64,000 bases of DNA, from contig CAVUNV010000004.1 in NCBI GenBank assembly GCA_963742925.1, positions 62,001 to 126,000 of the forward strand, in the 5' to 3' direction. How positions within the stretch are numbered: position 1 is the first letter of the stretch; every line of letters begins with the position of its first letter. The notes below the pieces were generated by a model. It was not told where the DNA came from, did no database searches, and saw only the letters and a program-made list of their open reading frames with translations. Below are positions 31,523 to 40,241 of this stretch, one piece after another. A program made the translations under genes and the position numbers. This stretch comes from PALSA-612 sp963742925. Its GTDB lineage: Bacteria > Actinomycetota > Thermoleophilia > Gaiellales > Gaiellaceae.

Positions 31523-32158
31523 TCAGGCGACGATGCGGTACACCTGGAAGCACTCGGCGTACTCGCGGTTCACGTTTACGCCGTGGATGCGCGCGACGTT
31601 CCGGACGTACTCGGGATCGGCGTAGCGGCGATGCTGCTGCGAGGCGTACTTCGCGAGCGAGGCGACCTTGCGCTCCACGTGTGAGCGCTCCAGCGAGATG
31701 TAGGCCTGATAGGTGAAGTCGAAGTTGTTCCACGGGATCTCGTAACCGAGGATCGTCGTCCGCTTGAAGGCGCGCAGGCCCTCGGCAGCGATCACCTGGT
31801 GGTCCTGATGGACGTCGTGGAGGCTGGGCTGGAAGACGACGTCCGGCTTCCACTCCTCCCACAACTCGATCAGCAGCTCGAGGATGTCCTGCCGGTGCTC
31901 GGGGAAGCTGCGCACCTCGAAGTCGTGCACGGTCAGGTTCGCCTCCGGGATGCCGAGCTCCGCCGTCGCCTCACGCACCTCGCGGGCGAGCGTGTCCGGC
32001 GGGAAGCCCTCCGGCAGCGACTTGGTGGCGATCGAGAAGGCGACGTAGCGCACGTCGGCGCCCTGCTCGACGAGCCGCACCATCGTGCCGCCGCACCCGA
32101 ACTCTCCGTCGTCGGTGTGCGGCGCCAGGACGAGGGCTCGGTTCCAGCCGGCGATCAC
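31523..32158 (-). CDS. PIG-L/LmbE-family deacetylase
   Basis: A 211-residue zinc-dependent N-deacetylase of the GlcNAc-PI/LmbE family. The metal site starts VLAPHTDDGEFGCGGTM (the usual HPDDE is HTDDGE here). A later QPSLHDVHQDHQVIAAEGL gives the HxxH ligand region. Members deacetylate GlcNAc-type substrates in mycothiol, lincomycin or glycan metabolism. GTG at 32158 was chosen because the residues before it are arginine-rich and unlike the family. It is divergent from the O-antigen-ligase-like gene at 32209. The substrate is likely an N-acetyl sugar or its conjugate. Confidence 0.87.
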   Translation of the reverse strand: MIAGWNRALVLAPHTDDGEFGCGGTMVRLVEQGADVRYVAFSIATKSLPEGFPPDTLAREVREATAELGIPEANLTVHDFEVRSFPEHRQDILELLIELWEEWKPDVVFQPSLHDVHQDHQVIAAEGLRAFKRTTILGYEIPWNNFDFTYQAYISLERSHVERKVASLAKYASQQHRRYADPEYVRNVARIHGVNVNREYAECFQVYRIVA

Positions 32159-32208
32159 TCGTCGCTCATCCTTCCAGAAGCGGCGGTCCCGGGATCGGCG
32201 ACCGGTTA

Positions 32209-33672
32209 GTGTTCGCCGCCGGTCGCCGTATGCCCCACACCGACCTCGCCCATTCGGCAGCAGTTCTCGGGGCGATCGCAACCGTGCCGCTGCTGCTCGG
32301 CAGGGCGCGCGCGGCCGTCCTCTCCGGTCTCGTGCTGCTGACGGCGGCCGAGATCGCGCTGGCAGTCGCCCTCGTCCCCGGAGGCGACCTGAAACGGATC
32401 GACTCGCCGGCGCGGCTCGGCGCGCTCGTGGTCGCGGCGGGCGCCGTCGGCCTCCTGGCCTACGGCCTCACGCGCTACCCGGGCGTCGCCGTCGTGCTGC
32501 TGCTGGCCGCGGCGCCGTTTCGGATCACGGTCACGCTCGGCTCGCAGCACGCGATGCTCCTGCTGCCGCTGTACGGCGTCCTCGGAGCCGCCGTGCTCGC
32601 CTTCGCCTGGGAGCTCGTGCGCAGCCCGTCGGCGCGTCCGATCACCCTCTGGCTCGCGGCCCCCAGCGCCGCGCTGATCGGCCTCTACGCGCTGTCCCAC
32701 CTGTGGACGAAGGACGTACACGCCGGGTCCATCCAGCTTCTCTTCTTCCTCTTTCCGTTCGCGGCACTCGTGACCACGGTCGCCCGCGGCCCCTGCCCGG
32801 CCTGGCTTCCACGAGCCCTCGGCGTGACCCTCGTCGCAGAGGCGCTCGTCTTCGCCACGATCGGGCTCTGGCAGGAGGCGACGCACCACGTGTTCTTCTC
32901 GCGCTACCTGGAGGTCGCGAACGTCTACACCACGTACTTCCGGGTCAACTCGCTCTTCTACGACCCGAACATCTACGCGCGCCACCTCGTGCTGGCGATC
33001 GCCGTGCTGCTCGTCGCGCTCTGGCGGAAGCACGTCCTGATCGCCTACGCAGCGCTGGCCGGGGCCATCCTCTGGTTCGGGCTCTACTACTCGTACTCGC
33101 AGTCCGGGCTCGTCGCCCTGTTCGTGGTCGTCGTCGCCGTCACGCTCGTCGGGGGCGACCGGCGAGGACGGCGAGTCGTGGCGATCGCGACGGCGGCCTT
33201 CGTCCTGATCGGCGCCGGCCTCGTCGCCACGAACGTCAAGGGACAGTCGGTTCGCGCGGTGACGAGCGGCCGGTCGCATCTGGTCGCCGTCGCCGGACGC
33301 GTGTTCATCAACCATCCGCTCGTCGGCGTCGGCGTGGGTGCCCAACCGCTCGCAAGCCGGGAGCTGGCCAAGTCGGCCACGCCGGCGAAGGGCGACGTCT
33401 CGCACACGACGCCCGTGACCGTGGCGGCAGAGCTCGGCATCCTCGGGCTGGCCGCGTACGTCGCCTGGCTCGTCGGCGCCGCCGTGGTCCTCCGCGACGC
33501 GTGGCGACGCGACTCGACGATCGGGCTCGGCATCGCGGCAGTCTTCTTCGTCCTGTTCGTGCACTCGCTGTTCTACAGCGGCTTCTTCGAGGATCCGATC
33601 ACCTGGGGCACGCTCGCGTTCGCGGCCGCGTTCGCCGCGGCTCGTTCCCCGGCTCGACCGTCCAAACCGTAG
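32209..33672 (+). CDS. O-antigen ligase/polymerase-like membrane protein (Wzy_C)
   Basis: A 487-residue polytopic protein with about twelve helices. A large extracellular-type loop between helices near residues 205-260 (WQEATHHVFFSRYLEVANVY, then FYDPNIYARHLVLAIA) and the HPLVGVGVGAQP segment near residue 370 are typical of O-antigen ligase and Wzy polymerases. It would join or polymerise lipid-linked glycan units on the outer face of the membrane. GTG at 32209 or ATG at 32230 could be the start; no strong ribosome-binding site is seen for either. It heads a plus-strand run with a PQQ-propeller and a GT-C protein. Confidence 0.82.
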   Translation: MFAAGRRMPHTDLAHSAAVLGAIATVPLLLGRARAAVLSGLVLLTAAEIALAVALVPGGDLKRIDSPARLGALVVAAGAVGLLAYGLTRYPGVAVVLLLAAAPFRITVTLGSQHAMLLLPLYGVLGAAVLAFAWELVRSPSARPITLWLAAPSAALIGLYALSHLWTKDVHAGSIQLLFFLFPFAALVTTVARGPCPAWLPRALGVTLVAEALVFATIGLWQEATHHVFFSRYLEVANVYTTYFRVNSLFYDPNIYARHLVLAIAVLLVALWRKHVLIAYAALAGAILWFGLYYSYSQSGLVALFVVVVAVTLVGGDRRGRRVVAIATAAFVLIGAGLVATNVKGQSVRAVTSGRSHLVAVAGRVFINHPLVGVGVGAQPLASRELAKSATPAKGDVSHTTPVTVAAELGILGLAAYVAWLVGAAVVLRDAWRRDSTIGLGIAAVFFVLFVHSLFYSGFFEDPITWGTLAFAAAFAAARSPARPSKP

Positions 33673-33707
33673 GCATACTGGGCTTCTTGTCACGCCTCCC
33701 GTCCTGG

Positions 33708-34976
33708 ATGAGGCGCAAGAGGGTCGTCATCCCGCTCGCCGTCATCGCGCTCGCTGCGCTCGGCGTGCTCGGCGCGGCGCTCGCGCTCCACAATCGGAAC
33801 CCGTCGGTGGGCGGACTGGTCACGTCGTCGCTGACCAACGTCTCGGTGAGCACGGCGAAGCCGCCCCCGCCGCCTCCGGTGAAGCACCACAAGCCCCCGA
33901 AGCCGGCCGGCCCACCCGAGTCGTGCTGGGACACCTTCGGCGGGAATCCGAAGCGGACGCTCGCGCTGGCGAACACGGCCCTCGGGACGCCCGCGAAGGT
34001 CGTCTGGGTCAGGGGACTGCACGGCCTGATGGAGTACCCGCCGAGCTACTGCGACGGCCGTCTGTACGTCAACCTCGAGAAGGGCGAGACGCTGGCCATC
34101 GACGCCAAGACCGGCCGGACGATCTGGAGCCGCAAGGCGGCCGGCTTCACCGCGTCGACGCCGGCGATTGCCGGGCCGCGACTGATCGTCAGCTCGCACG
34201 GCGGCACGGTGACGGCGTTCCTGCGCTCGAACGGCCGGACGCTCTGGCAGCTGAAGACGAATGCGCCGGTCGAGTCGTCGCCGGTCGTCGTGAGCGGGAC
34301 GGTCTACGTCGGCGCGGCCGACGGGAGGCTCTTCGCGCTGAACGTCGTGACAGGGCACCCGCGCTGGGTGTACGACGTCGGCGGGCGCATCAGCTCCAGC
34401 CCCTCCGTCTTCGCCGGACGCGTCTGCATCACCACCTACAGCGGCGTGATCCTCTGCCTGCACGTCGGGACCGGCCGCCTGATCTGGGCGACCGCCGTGA
34501 GACGCGACTTCGTGCAGTACGACAGCTTCTACGCGAGCCCGTCGACGGACGGCACCCGCATCTTCACGGTCTCCCGCTCCGGGCTGGTCGTCGCGCTCTC
34601 GGCGAAGGACGGACGCATCCTGTGGAGGTACGGCCTCGGAACGACCGCGTACGGAACGCCGTCGGTCGCGAACGGGCGCGTCTTCGTGGGCGACTTCAAC
34701 GGGAACGTGAGCGCGTTCCGCACCACGACCGGCACGCTCCTGTGGCGGACCTACGTCGGCGGCCGCATCCTCGGCCCGACGCTCGTCGTCGGCGGCCTCG
34801 TCTACGCCTCGTCGCTGGAGGGGAACACGCACGCGATCCGCACCGTGGACGGCCGCGTCGTCTGGCACATCCGGGCCGGCAAGTACGCGCCGGGGATCGC
34901 GACGAACCGGCTCTACTACTTCTCGCTGAACGGTCTCCTGATCGCGTACCGCGGCACGTACGCGGCGCGGCGCTGA
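33708..34976 (+). CDS. Membrane-anchored PQQ-type beta-propeller protein
   Basis: A 422-residue protein. An N-terminal Arg/Lys cluster and one helix (VVIPLAVIALAALGVLGAAL) anchor it. A Pro/His/Lys-rich linker follows, then about seven PQQ-like repeats with the AxDxxTGxxxW pattern (AIDAKTGRTIWSRKAAG, ALNVVTGHPRWVYDVGG, ALSAKDGRILWRYGLG, AIRTVDGRVVWHIRAG). It resembles BamB-like or quinoprotein-like propellers but lacks catalytic quinone-binding signatures, so a binding or scaffolding role is more likely. ATG at 33708 is preferred; TTG at 33687 is possible. It starts 36 bases after the O-antigen-ligase-like gene. Confidence 0.8.
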   Translation: MRRKRVVIPLAVIALAALGVLGAALALHNRNPSVGGLVTSSLTNVSVSTAKPPPPPPVKHHKPPKPAGPPESCWDTFGGNPKRTLALANTALGTPAKVVWVRGLHGLMEYPPSYCDGRLYVNLEKGETLAIDAKTGRTIWSRKAAGFTASTPAIAGPRLIVSSHGGTVTAFLRSNGRTLWQLKTNAPVESSPVVVSGTVYVGAADGRLFALNVVTGHPRWVYDVGGRISSSPSVFAGRVCITTYSGVILCLHVGTGRLIWATAVRRDFVQYDSFYASPSTDGTRIFTVSRSGLVVALSAKDGRILWRYGLGTTAYGTPSVANGRVFVGDFNGNVSAFRTTTGTLLWRTYVGGRILGPTLVVGGLVYASSLEGNTHAIRTVDGRVVWHIRAGKYAPGIATNRLYYFSLNGLLIAYRGTYAARR

Positions 34977-35004
34977 CCCGGCGGTCTGCTAGTGATAGGC
35001 GGCC

Positions 35005-36366
35005 TTGAGCACCGCCGCGACCCCCGCGCACCGTACGCTCGCCGGCCGCCAGGCCTGGCTCGTGATCGGGACGCTCGGCGCCGTCGTCGTGCTCGGTGTG
35101 CCGGCGCTCGGCTCCGACCCCTGGCCGTTCCGGCCCGGGCACGTCCACGCGAGCGGGATCTTCGCGGCGGCCGTTCGCGCGGCCCACGAGCGCTGGGACC
35201 TCGGCATCCTGCGGACTCCGGCCGTGCTCGGCGGCCTGCTCGTGGTCGTGCTCGCGATGTGGATGCTGGCGTCCGGCCGGCTGCGCCTCGGCCTCGCCGT
35301 CGGGGGAGCCGTCGCGGTGTGCGCCCTGCTGCTCGTCCCCGGCGTCGTCCTGCAGACAGGTCTCCGGCAGTCGACGGCGCCCTGGTTCTACACGAACGAC
35401 TCGACATACCAGATCGAGCTGGCCGGCCGGCTGATCCGGAACGGCCACGACCCGTACGGGCACGATTACGGCTCCTCGGGCCTCGAGCGCTTCTACAGCC
35501 TGAACGGCTCGAGACCCCAACCCACCGCCCAGCGCCAGGTCGCTCTCCGCCACTTCGCCTACTTCCCGGGCACCGCGCTGCTCGCGGCCGCCTGGGGGGT
35601 GCTGCCGAAGCCTCTGGGCGACTACCGCTTCCTCGTCATGCTGGCGGCTCTCTGCCTGCTCCCTGCGGCCCTCGTGTTCCCGGGGCCGCTCGGGCTTCGT
35701 CTCGCGGTCGGCGCCGGGCTCGCCGCCAACCCGTTGATCACCCGCGCCGCCTGGTTCGGGACGGCCGACGCGCCGAGCCTGCTCCTGCTCGTGCTCGCCT
35801 TCGGCCTCGCGAGCCGTGGCCGCTGGATCTGGGCGGCGGCGTCGCTCGGCGGCGCGGTCCTGATCAAGCAGTTCGCGCTCGTCGCGGTGCCGTTCTTCGT
35901 GATCCTGCTGCTCCGCCGCGTCCCGCGCAACCGGCTCGCGGCTCCCGTAGCCGCCTTCCTCGGGGTCGTCGTCGCGGGCTTCCTCCCGTTCCTGATCGCC
36001 GATCCGGGGGCGCTCTGGCGCGACACCGTCACCTACGGCGCGGGAACGTACCGCATCATCGGCTACGGCCTCGCGGCGCTGCTCCTGCGCGCGCATGTGC
36101 TCGGGAGCCGCACCGGCTACTACCCGTTCGTGCCGCTCGCGCTCCTCGTCTGGGCGCCGGTGACGGCGTGGCTCCTGCGTGTCCAGTGGCGCTCGCGGGA
36201 CGCCTGGGTCGGAGCCGTCGGGTTCACCATCTCGATGTTCGTGCTGCTCTTCGTCGCGCGTGTCTTCCAGACCTCGTACCTGGTCTGGCCGCTGGTCGGC
36301 GGAGCGCTCGCGCTGCTCCTCGCCGGCGCTGCGCGCGAGGCGCCGGAACCGACGCTCAGCGCTTGA
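35005..36366 (+). CDS. GT-C/GT87-like membrane glycosyltransferase
   Basis: A 453-residue membrane protein with about eleven helices. An acidic loop between helices, WFYTNDSTYQIELAGRLIRN followed by GHDPYGHDYG, resembles the catalytic first extracellular loop of polyprenol-phosphate-mannose-dependent (GT87/GT39-like) transferases. The later WFGTADAPSLLLLVLAFGLA and LIKQFALVAVPFFVILLLRR segments are also family-like. The start is a TTG at 35005, 28 bases after the propeller gene stop. It overlaps the convergent gene at 36356 by 11 bases. A transfer of a lipid-linked hexose outside the membrane is inferred. Confidence 0.72.
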   Translation: MSTAATPAHRTLAGRQAWLVIGTLGAVVVLGVPALGSDPWPFRPGHVHASGIFAAAVRAAHERWDLGILRTPAVLGGLLVVVLAMWMLASGRLRLGLAVGGAVAVCALLLVPGVVLQTGLRQSTAPWFYTNDSTYQIELAGRLIRNGHDPYGHDYGSSGLERFYSLNGSRPQPTAQRQVALRHFAYFPGTALLAAAWGVLPKPLGDYRFLVMLAALCLLPAALVFPGPLGLRLAVGAGLAANPLITRAAWFGTADAPSLLLLVLAFGLASRGRWIWAAASLGGAVLIKQFALVAVPFFVILLLRRVPRNRLAAPVAAFLGVVVAGFLPFLIADPGALWRDTVTYGAGTYRIIGYGLAALLLRAHVLGSRTGYYPFVPLALLVWAPVTAWLLRVQWRSRDAWVGAVGFTISMFVLLFVARVFQTSYLVWPLVGGALALLLAGAAREAPEPTLSA

Positions 36367-37279
36367 CCAGGACGACGACGCGGGCGGCGTGCCCGTTCGC
36401 CTGGACCACCAGGGGGTGCCGGCCGAGCTTCGTCGCCTGCAGGACGAGCCGGTGCGAGCGCGAGCTGCCGGTGCGGCCGAGGAATTGCCACCGGATCAGC
36501 TTCGCGTCGGTGAGCACCCGCACCGTGAAGCGAGATCCGAGCCGCGCCGAGATCACGCCGGCGGGGAAGGCGACATACCGGATCTGGACGGCCACGCTGC
36601 GCGTCGGCCGGGAGAGATTCCCCGCCAGGTCCTGGGCGACGAGCGAGACGCCGTAGGTGCCGGCCGGAAGCGGAACGCCGTGCAGCGTCCCCGGCCAGTA
36701 GAGCGTGGCCTGGAGCCGTATCGGCGCGCCGCGAACGGCGACGTGGCCGTCGACGAGCAGCCGAACGTGCGCCTGCTCCGTGACGCGATACCGCACGGCG
36801 ACGACGTCACGGACGCCGTCGCCGTCCGGAGACACGACCCGCGGCTTGACCGCGAGCAGGACGGCTGCAGGCGGCTTCGTATCCACCTTCGTTCCTCTCG
36901 GCAGCACGATCGTCCGATGCTGGCCGCCGAAGTGGAGACGGAGCCGGTAGGGGCCGTCGGAGACGAGCTTCCCGGCGTCGGTGCGCCCGTCCCAGACGAA
37001 GTGCTGCTCGGTATGGAAGAAGCGCCGGTTCCGCACGAGCGTCCGCACGACGTCCCCTGCCGGCCCGATCACCTCGAGCGTCAGCCGGCCGGTCTTCCGG
37101 AGCCGGAACGAGATCTTCGCGACGCGCTGCGGGCAGCGGCAGACCGGCGAGAAGCTGTAGTCGACGTACGGGCCGCTGATCGGGTTCTTCTCGAGCTTGA
37201 ACCCCTCGATCACTCCGAGCGCGACCGCCGTCCCGCCGAGCAGGCAGAGGACGAGCGCCGTCGTGGCGAAGCGGGACAA
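36356..37279 (-). CDS. Secreted protein with FlgD/CHU-type Ig-like domains
   Basis: A 307-residue secreted or anchored protein. A single N-terminal hydrophobic helix (TTALVLCLLGGTAVALGVI) is followed by a domain with the FlgD-Ig pattern: RTLVRNRRFFHTEQHFVWDG, then RTDAGKLVSDGPYRLRLHFG. A second similar domain with PDGDGVRDVVAVRYRVTEQA and PLPAGTYGVSLVAQDLAGN follows. These beta-sandwich modules recur at the C-terminus of the phosphodiester glycosidase-like protein at 55898. They usually mediate cell-surface attachment or protein display. It is convergent with the GT-C gene. No catalytic residues are apparent. Confidence 0.72.
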   Translation of the reverse strand: MSRFATTALVLCLLGGTAVALGVIEGFKLEKNPISGPYVDYSFSPVCRCPQRVAKISFRLRKTGRLTLEVIGPAGDVVRTLVRNRRFFHTEQHFVWDGRTDAGKLVSDGPYRLRLHFGGQHRTIVLPRGTKVDTKPPAAVLLAVKPRVVSPDGDGVRDVVAVRYRVTEQAHVRLLVDGHVAVRGAPIRLQATLYWPGTLHGVPLPAGTYGVSLVAQDLAGNLSRPTRSVAVQIRYVAFPAGVISARLGSRFTVRVLTDAKLIRWQFLGRTGSSRSHRLVLQATKLGRHPLVVQANGHAARVVVLVKR

Positions 37280-37348
37280 GGCCCGCGCGATTGTAGTTTC
37301 GCCCGGATGACGATCCTGGCACCGGCCGGAACGGCAAGCCCGTCCCGT

Positions 37349-37572
37349 CTAGATGGGTGATGTCACGAGATCGTGCTCCTCGGGGCGCGAGCTGGCTGCT
37401 CTGGGGCGCGGCGACGTGACGTCGGCGATACGCGGGCGTATCGGTGGCGGCGCGACGGCGTGAAGCTCACGCCTGGTGGAGGCCGGCTCCGCCGGCATCC
37501 GACAGGCGGGTGCGGCCCAGACACGCCAGATCGCGCAGCCGAGCGCGCGAGATCGTGGCATCAATCATCTAG
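37349..37572. mobile_element. Candidate 224-bp MITE-like element with 20-base terminal inverted repeats
   Basis: The intergenic stretch ends in inverted repeats 37349-37368 (CTAGATGGGTGATGTCACGA) and 37553-37572 (its inverse, 17 of 20 positions). Both ends begin with CTAG. Between them are short internal dyads (around 37428-37446 and 37478-37500) and no plausible gene. The right end supplies the TAG stop of the TauE-family gene. Size and structure fit a non-autonomous miniature element, but no second copy or transposase is present in the window. Confidence 0.4.
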
Positions 37573-38495
37573 GCAGGCCCGGAGCTGACGCTTTGCTCCG
37601 GAACCGCGACCACCGCGCCGTTCCGGCCGCGCTGGTAGCGGATCCAGCTGTGACGCCCGATGTAGACCAGGATCGCCGTCATGCCGAGCGCGAGCAGGAC
37701 GACGATGGCGATGCTCGTCCCCGGCACGTTGATCAGCTTCAGGCCCGATAGACCGAGCACGAGCGCGAGTGCGAAACGCAGCGGCCGCTCGGGGACCTCG
37801 AGCGACAACCGCGCGCCGAGGAGCACGCCGGGGAGCGAGCCGATCAGGAGCCAGCCGACGGTGCTCATGTCGACGTTGCCGGAGATGAAGTACCCGATCC
37901 CGGCCACGTAGAGCAGCGCCGCCGCATGGAAGACGTCGGTGCCCACGATCTTGTGAGCGCGCAACGGGAAGACGATGAGCAGCGTCAGCCCGAAGAAGAC
38001 GCCGCTCCCGACCGACGTCAGCCCGACGACGAACCCGCCGAACAGGCCGATCAGGACGGCGGCGACGCGGTCACGGCGCTGCAGGGCGAAATCCACGTCG
38101 TCGACGGGCTTCGCGTTGATGAAGTTCTTCGCCAGGAGGCCGACGCAGCCGAACAGGAGCGCTCCGCCCAGCACGCGGCCCATCGTCGACTCGACGCCCT
38201 TGCCGTACTGATCCTGGAGCCAGTTCGCGAGCCAGACGCCGACCAGCGACATCGGCGCCGAGCCGAGCAGCATCCAGCCGGCGAGCTGCGCGCGCACGTT
38301 GCCCATACGGCGGTGCTGGAACGCCCCGAGCGTCTTGAAGATCGCGCCGTGGGTGATGTCGGTACCGACCGCGACCGCCGGGCTGAAGCCGAACAGGATC
38401 ACCAGGATCGGCGTCATCAGCGAGCCGCCGCCCATGCCCGTCATCCCGACGAGCGTGCCGATCAAGAGCCCGGTGAGCGCCAGCTCCCACCACAT
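37569..38495 (-). CDS. TauE/SafE-family sulfite/sulfonate exporter
   Basis: A 308-residue membrane protein with about eight or nine helices. The N-terminal half begins LTGLLIGTLVGMTGMGGGSL, and the second half repeats a related pattern (GLFGGFVVGLTSVGSGVFFG), the internal duplication typical of TauE/SafE (DUF81) carriers. It starts 12 bases after the sat stop and is therefore the last gene of the sulfate-assimilation unit. Export of sulfite or an organosulfonate would relieve sulfite excess. Its TAG stop lies within the right terminal repeat of the candidate mobile element. Confidence 0.85.
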   Translation of the reverse strand: MWWELALTGLLIGTLVGMTGMGGGSLMTPILVILFGFSPAVAVGTDITHGAIFKTLGAFQHRRMGNVRAQLAGWMLLGSAPMSLVGVWLANWLQDQYGKGVESTMGRVLGGALLFGCVGLLAKNFINAKPVDDVDFALQRRDRVAAVLIGLFGGFVVGLTSVGSGVFFGLTLLIVFPLRAHKIVGTDVFHAAALLYVAGIGYFISGNVDMSTVGWLLIGSLPGVLLGARLSLEVPERPLRFALALVLGLSGLKLINVPGTSIAIVVLLALGMTAILVYIGRHSWIRYQRGRNGAVVAVPEQSVSSGPA

Positions 38496-38507
38496 GGCGC
38501 TAGCGAA

Positions 38508-39645
38508 TCACGACCGGTACGCCTCGATCAGCGCCGCCGCGACCTCGGGACGAGAGAACTCGACGGGCGGCAGCTCGCCGGCCTCGAGCATCTCCCTGAC
38601 CTTCGTCCCCGACAGGAACACGTGCTGCTCGGCCGGGTGCGGGCAGGTCTTGGCGGACGCCATCGCGCCGCACGTCGTGCACCAGAACGTGTGCTCGAAG
38701 AACATCGGCTCGATGTCCAGCTCGTGCGGTGAGAAGTCGTCGAAGATCAGCTGCGCGTCGTAGGAGCCGTAGTACGAGCCGACGCCGGCGTGGTCGCGAC
38801 CCACGATGAAGTGCGAGCAGCCGTAGTTCTTGCGGCAGATCGCGTGCCAGATCGCCTCGCGCGGCCCCGCGTAGCGCATCGCGGCGGGGAACGCCGCCAC
38901 CAGCACGCGCTCGGCCGGGTAGTAGCCGTCGACGAGCAATCGGTAGCACTCGACGCGAGTCGCCACCGGCACGTCGTCCGACTTCGTCTCGCCGACGAGC
39001 GGATGGATGAGCAGACCGTCGACCGTCTCGAGCGCGACCTTGGTCAGATACTCGTGGGCGCGGTGGATCGGGTTCCGGGTCTGGAAGCCGACCACCCGAC
39101 GCCAGCCGCGCTCCGCGAAGGTGCGCCGCGTGTCGGCGGGGTCGAGCGCCAGCTCGGGGAACGGCGGATCGAGCCGGTCGAAGACGGTGACGCGGCCGCC
39201 CAGGTAGAGCGGCTTCTGCGCGTACAGCCGCGCGACGCCGGGATGCTCGTCGTCGGTGGTGCGGAAGCACTGCTCGGCCTCGCGCTGCCGGTCGTACTCG
39301 AACACCTCGTGGACGTCGAGCACGGCCAGCGGCCGGCCCGTCTCGTCGGTCAGCGCAACCGTGTCGCCCTTCGGAGCATCGTCGACGGCCAGGCAGACCG
39401 GCAACGCCCACGGAAGGCCGCTCCGGAGCCGCATCTCCTCGACGACGCGCTCGTAGTCCTCCCTGCTCATGAAGCCTTCGAGCGGCGAGAGCGCACCGGC
39501 CGCGAGCATGTCCAGGTCGGACAGCTCGCGGGACGTGAGCGGTACCTGCTCCAGCGTGTCGACGCCGTCGGGCCGCTCGCCCGTGCGGTCGACGAGCTCG
39601 CCGCCGTGCGGGCGGATCGAGGTGATCGGTCGCCACGACGCTCAT
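38508..39645 (-). CDS. sat: ATP sulfurylase (sulfate adenylyltransferase), frameshifted near start
   Basis: Makes APS from sulfate and ATP. The catalytic body shows FQTRNPIHRAHEYL (the HxxH-type nucleotide motif), LLIHPLVGETKSDDVP, VGRDHAGVGSYYG and a zinc-binding CTTCGAMASAKTCPH like Thermus-type enzymes. The N-terminal SIRPHGGELVDRTGERPDG is present but out of frame with the expected ATG at 39645. That ATG overlaps the cysC stop (ATGA), so one extra base near 39627 breaks the frame. Correcting it gives 378 residues, the family's usual length; as written only an internal ATG at 39509 (333 residues) is available. Followed at 12 bases by the TauE gene. Confidence 0.88.
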
Positions 39646-40241
39646 GCGTTCACCGCGGAGCGGACGAGCCCGAGCTCCTCGAGCTTCGCGACGACGAGCT
39701 GCGCGCTCTCCTCCGGGTCGTGCGTCTCGGTGTCGAGCACGAGCTCCGGAGCGACGGGCGACTCGTACGGGTCGTCCACGCCGGTGAAGCCCTTGATCTC
39801 GCCGCGGAACGCCTTCTCGTACAGGCCCTTGACGTCCCGGCGGGCGCACTCCTCGACAGAAGCCGCCACGTGCACCTCGACGAACGCGCCCCACTCCTCC
39901 ACCATCGCCCGCGCCTTGCGCCGCGTCTCCTCGTAGGGCGAGATGGCCGCGGCGATGACGGCGCCGCCCTGCCGCGTCAGCCGCGACGCGACCCAGCCGA
40001 TCCGCTCGATGTTCGTGTCCCGGTCCTCCTTCGAGAAGCCGAGGCCCTTCGACAGATGGGTGCGGACGGTGTCGCCGTCGAGGTACTCGACGACGAGACC
40101 GCGGCGGTCGAGCTCGGGCCCGACCAGGTGCGCGATCGTCGACTTGCCGGCTCCGGAGAGTCCGGTGAACCAGAGCGTGAACCCGCCGTCGCGACGGCGC
40201 TCCGACTCGGGGTGCTCATGGGCGTAGATGTGCTCGGTCAT
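39642..40241 (-). CDS. cysC: Adenylylsulfate (APS) kinase
   Basis: A 199-residue kinase that phosphorylates APS to PAPS. The P-loop GLSGAGKST lies at residues 27-35. It is followed by LDGDTVRTHLSKGLGFSKED, NIERIGWVASRL, the AAISPYEETRRKAR substrate-lid segment and the GEIKGFTGVDDPYESP tail. All are classic CysC features. ATG at 40241 overlaps the cysH stop by four bases and its own stop overlaps sat, so cysH, cysC and sat are translationally coupled. Since the neighbouring reductase looks APS-specific, PAPS may serve sulfotransferases instead of reduction. Confidence 0.95.
   Translation of the reverse strand: MTEHIYAHEHPESERRRDGGFTLWFTGLSGAGKSTIAHLVGPELDRRGLVVEYLDGDTVRTHLSKGLGFSKEDRDTNIERIGWVASRLTRQGGAVIAAAISPYEETRRKARAMVEEWGAFVEVHVAASVEECARRDVKGLYEKAFRGEIKGFTGVDDPYESPVAPELVLDTETHDPEESAQLVVAKLEELGLVRSAVNA

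Noticed and set aside
32085..33707. N-terminal extension of the PQQ-propeller protein back to 32085
   Set aside because: This part is an Arg-rich shadow of the O-antigen-ligase-like gene. The propeller's membrane anchor begins at 33708.
37349..37564. A 71-codon minus-strand open frame in the spacer before the TauE gene end
   Set aside because: No family resemblance and it lies wholly within the inverted-repeat element; coding is unlikely.
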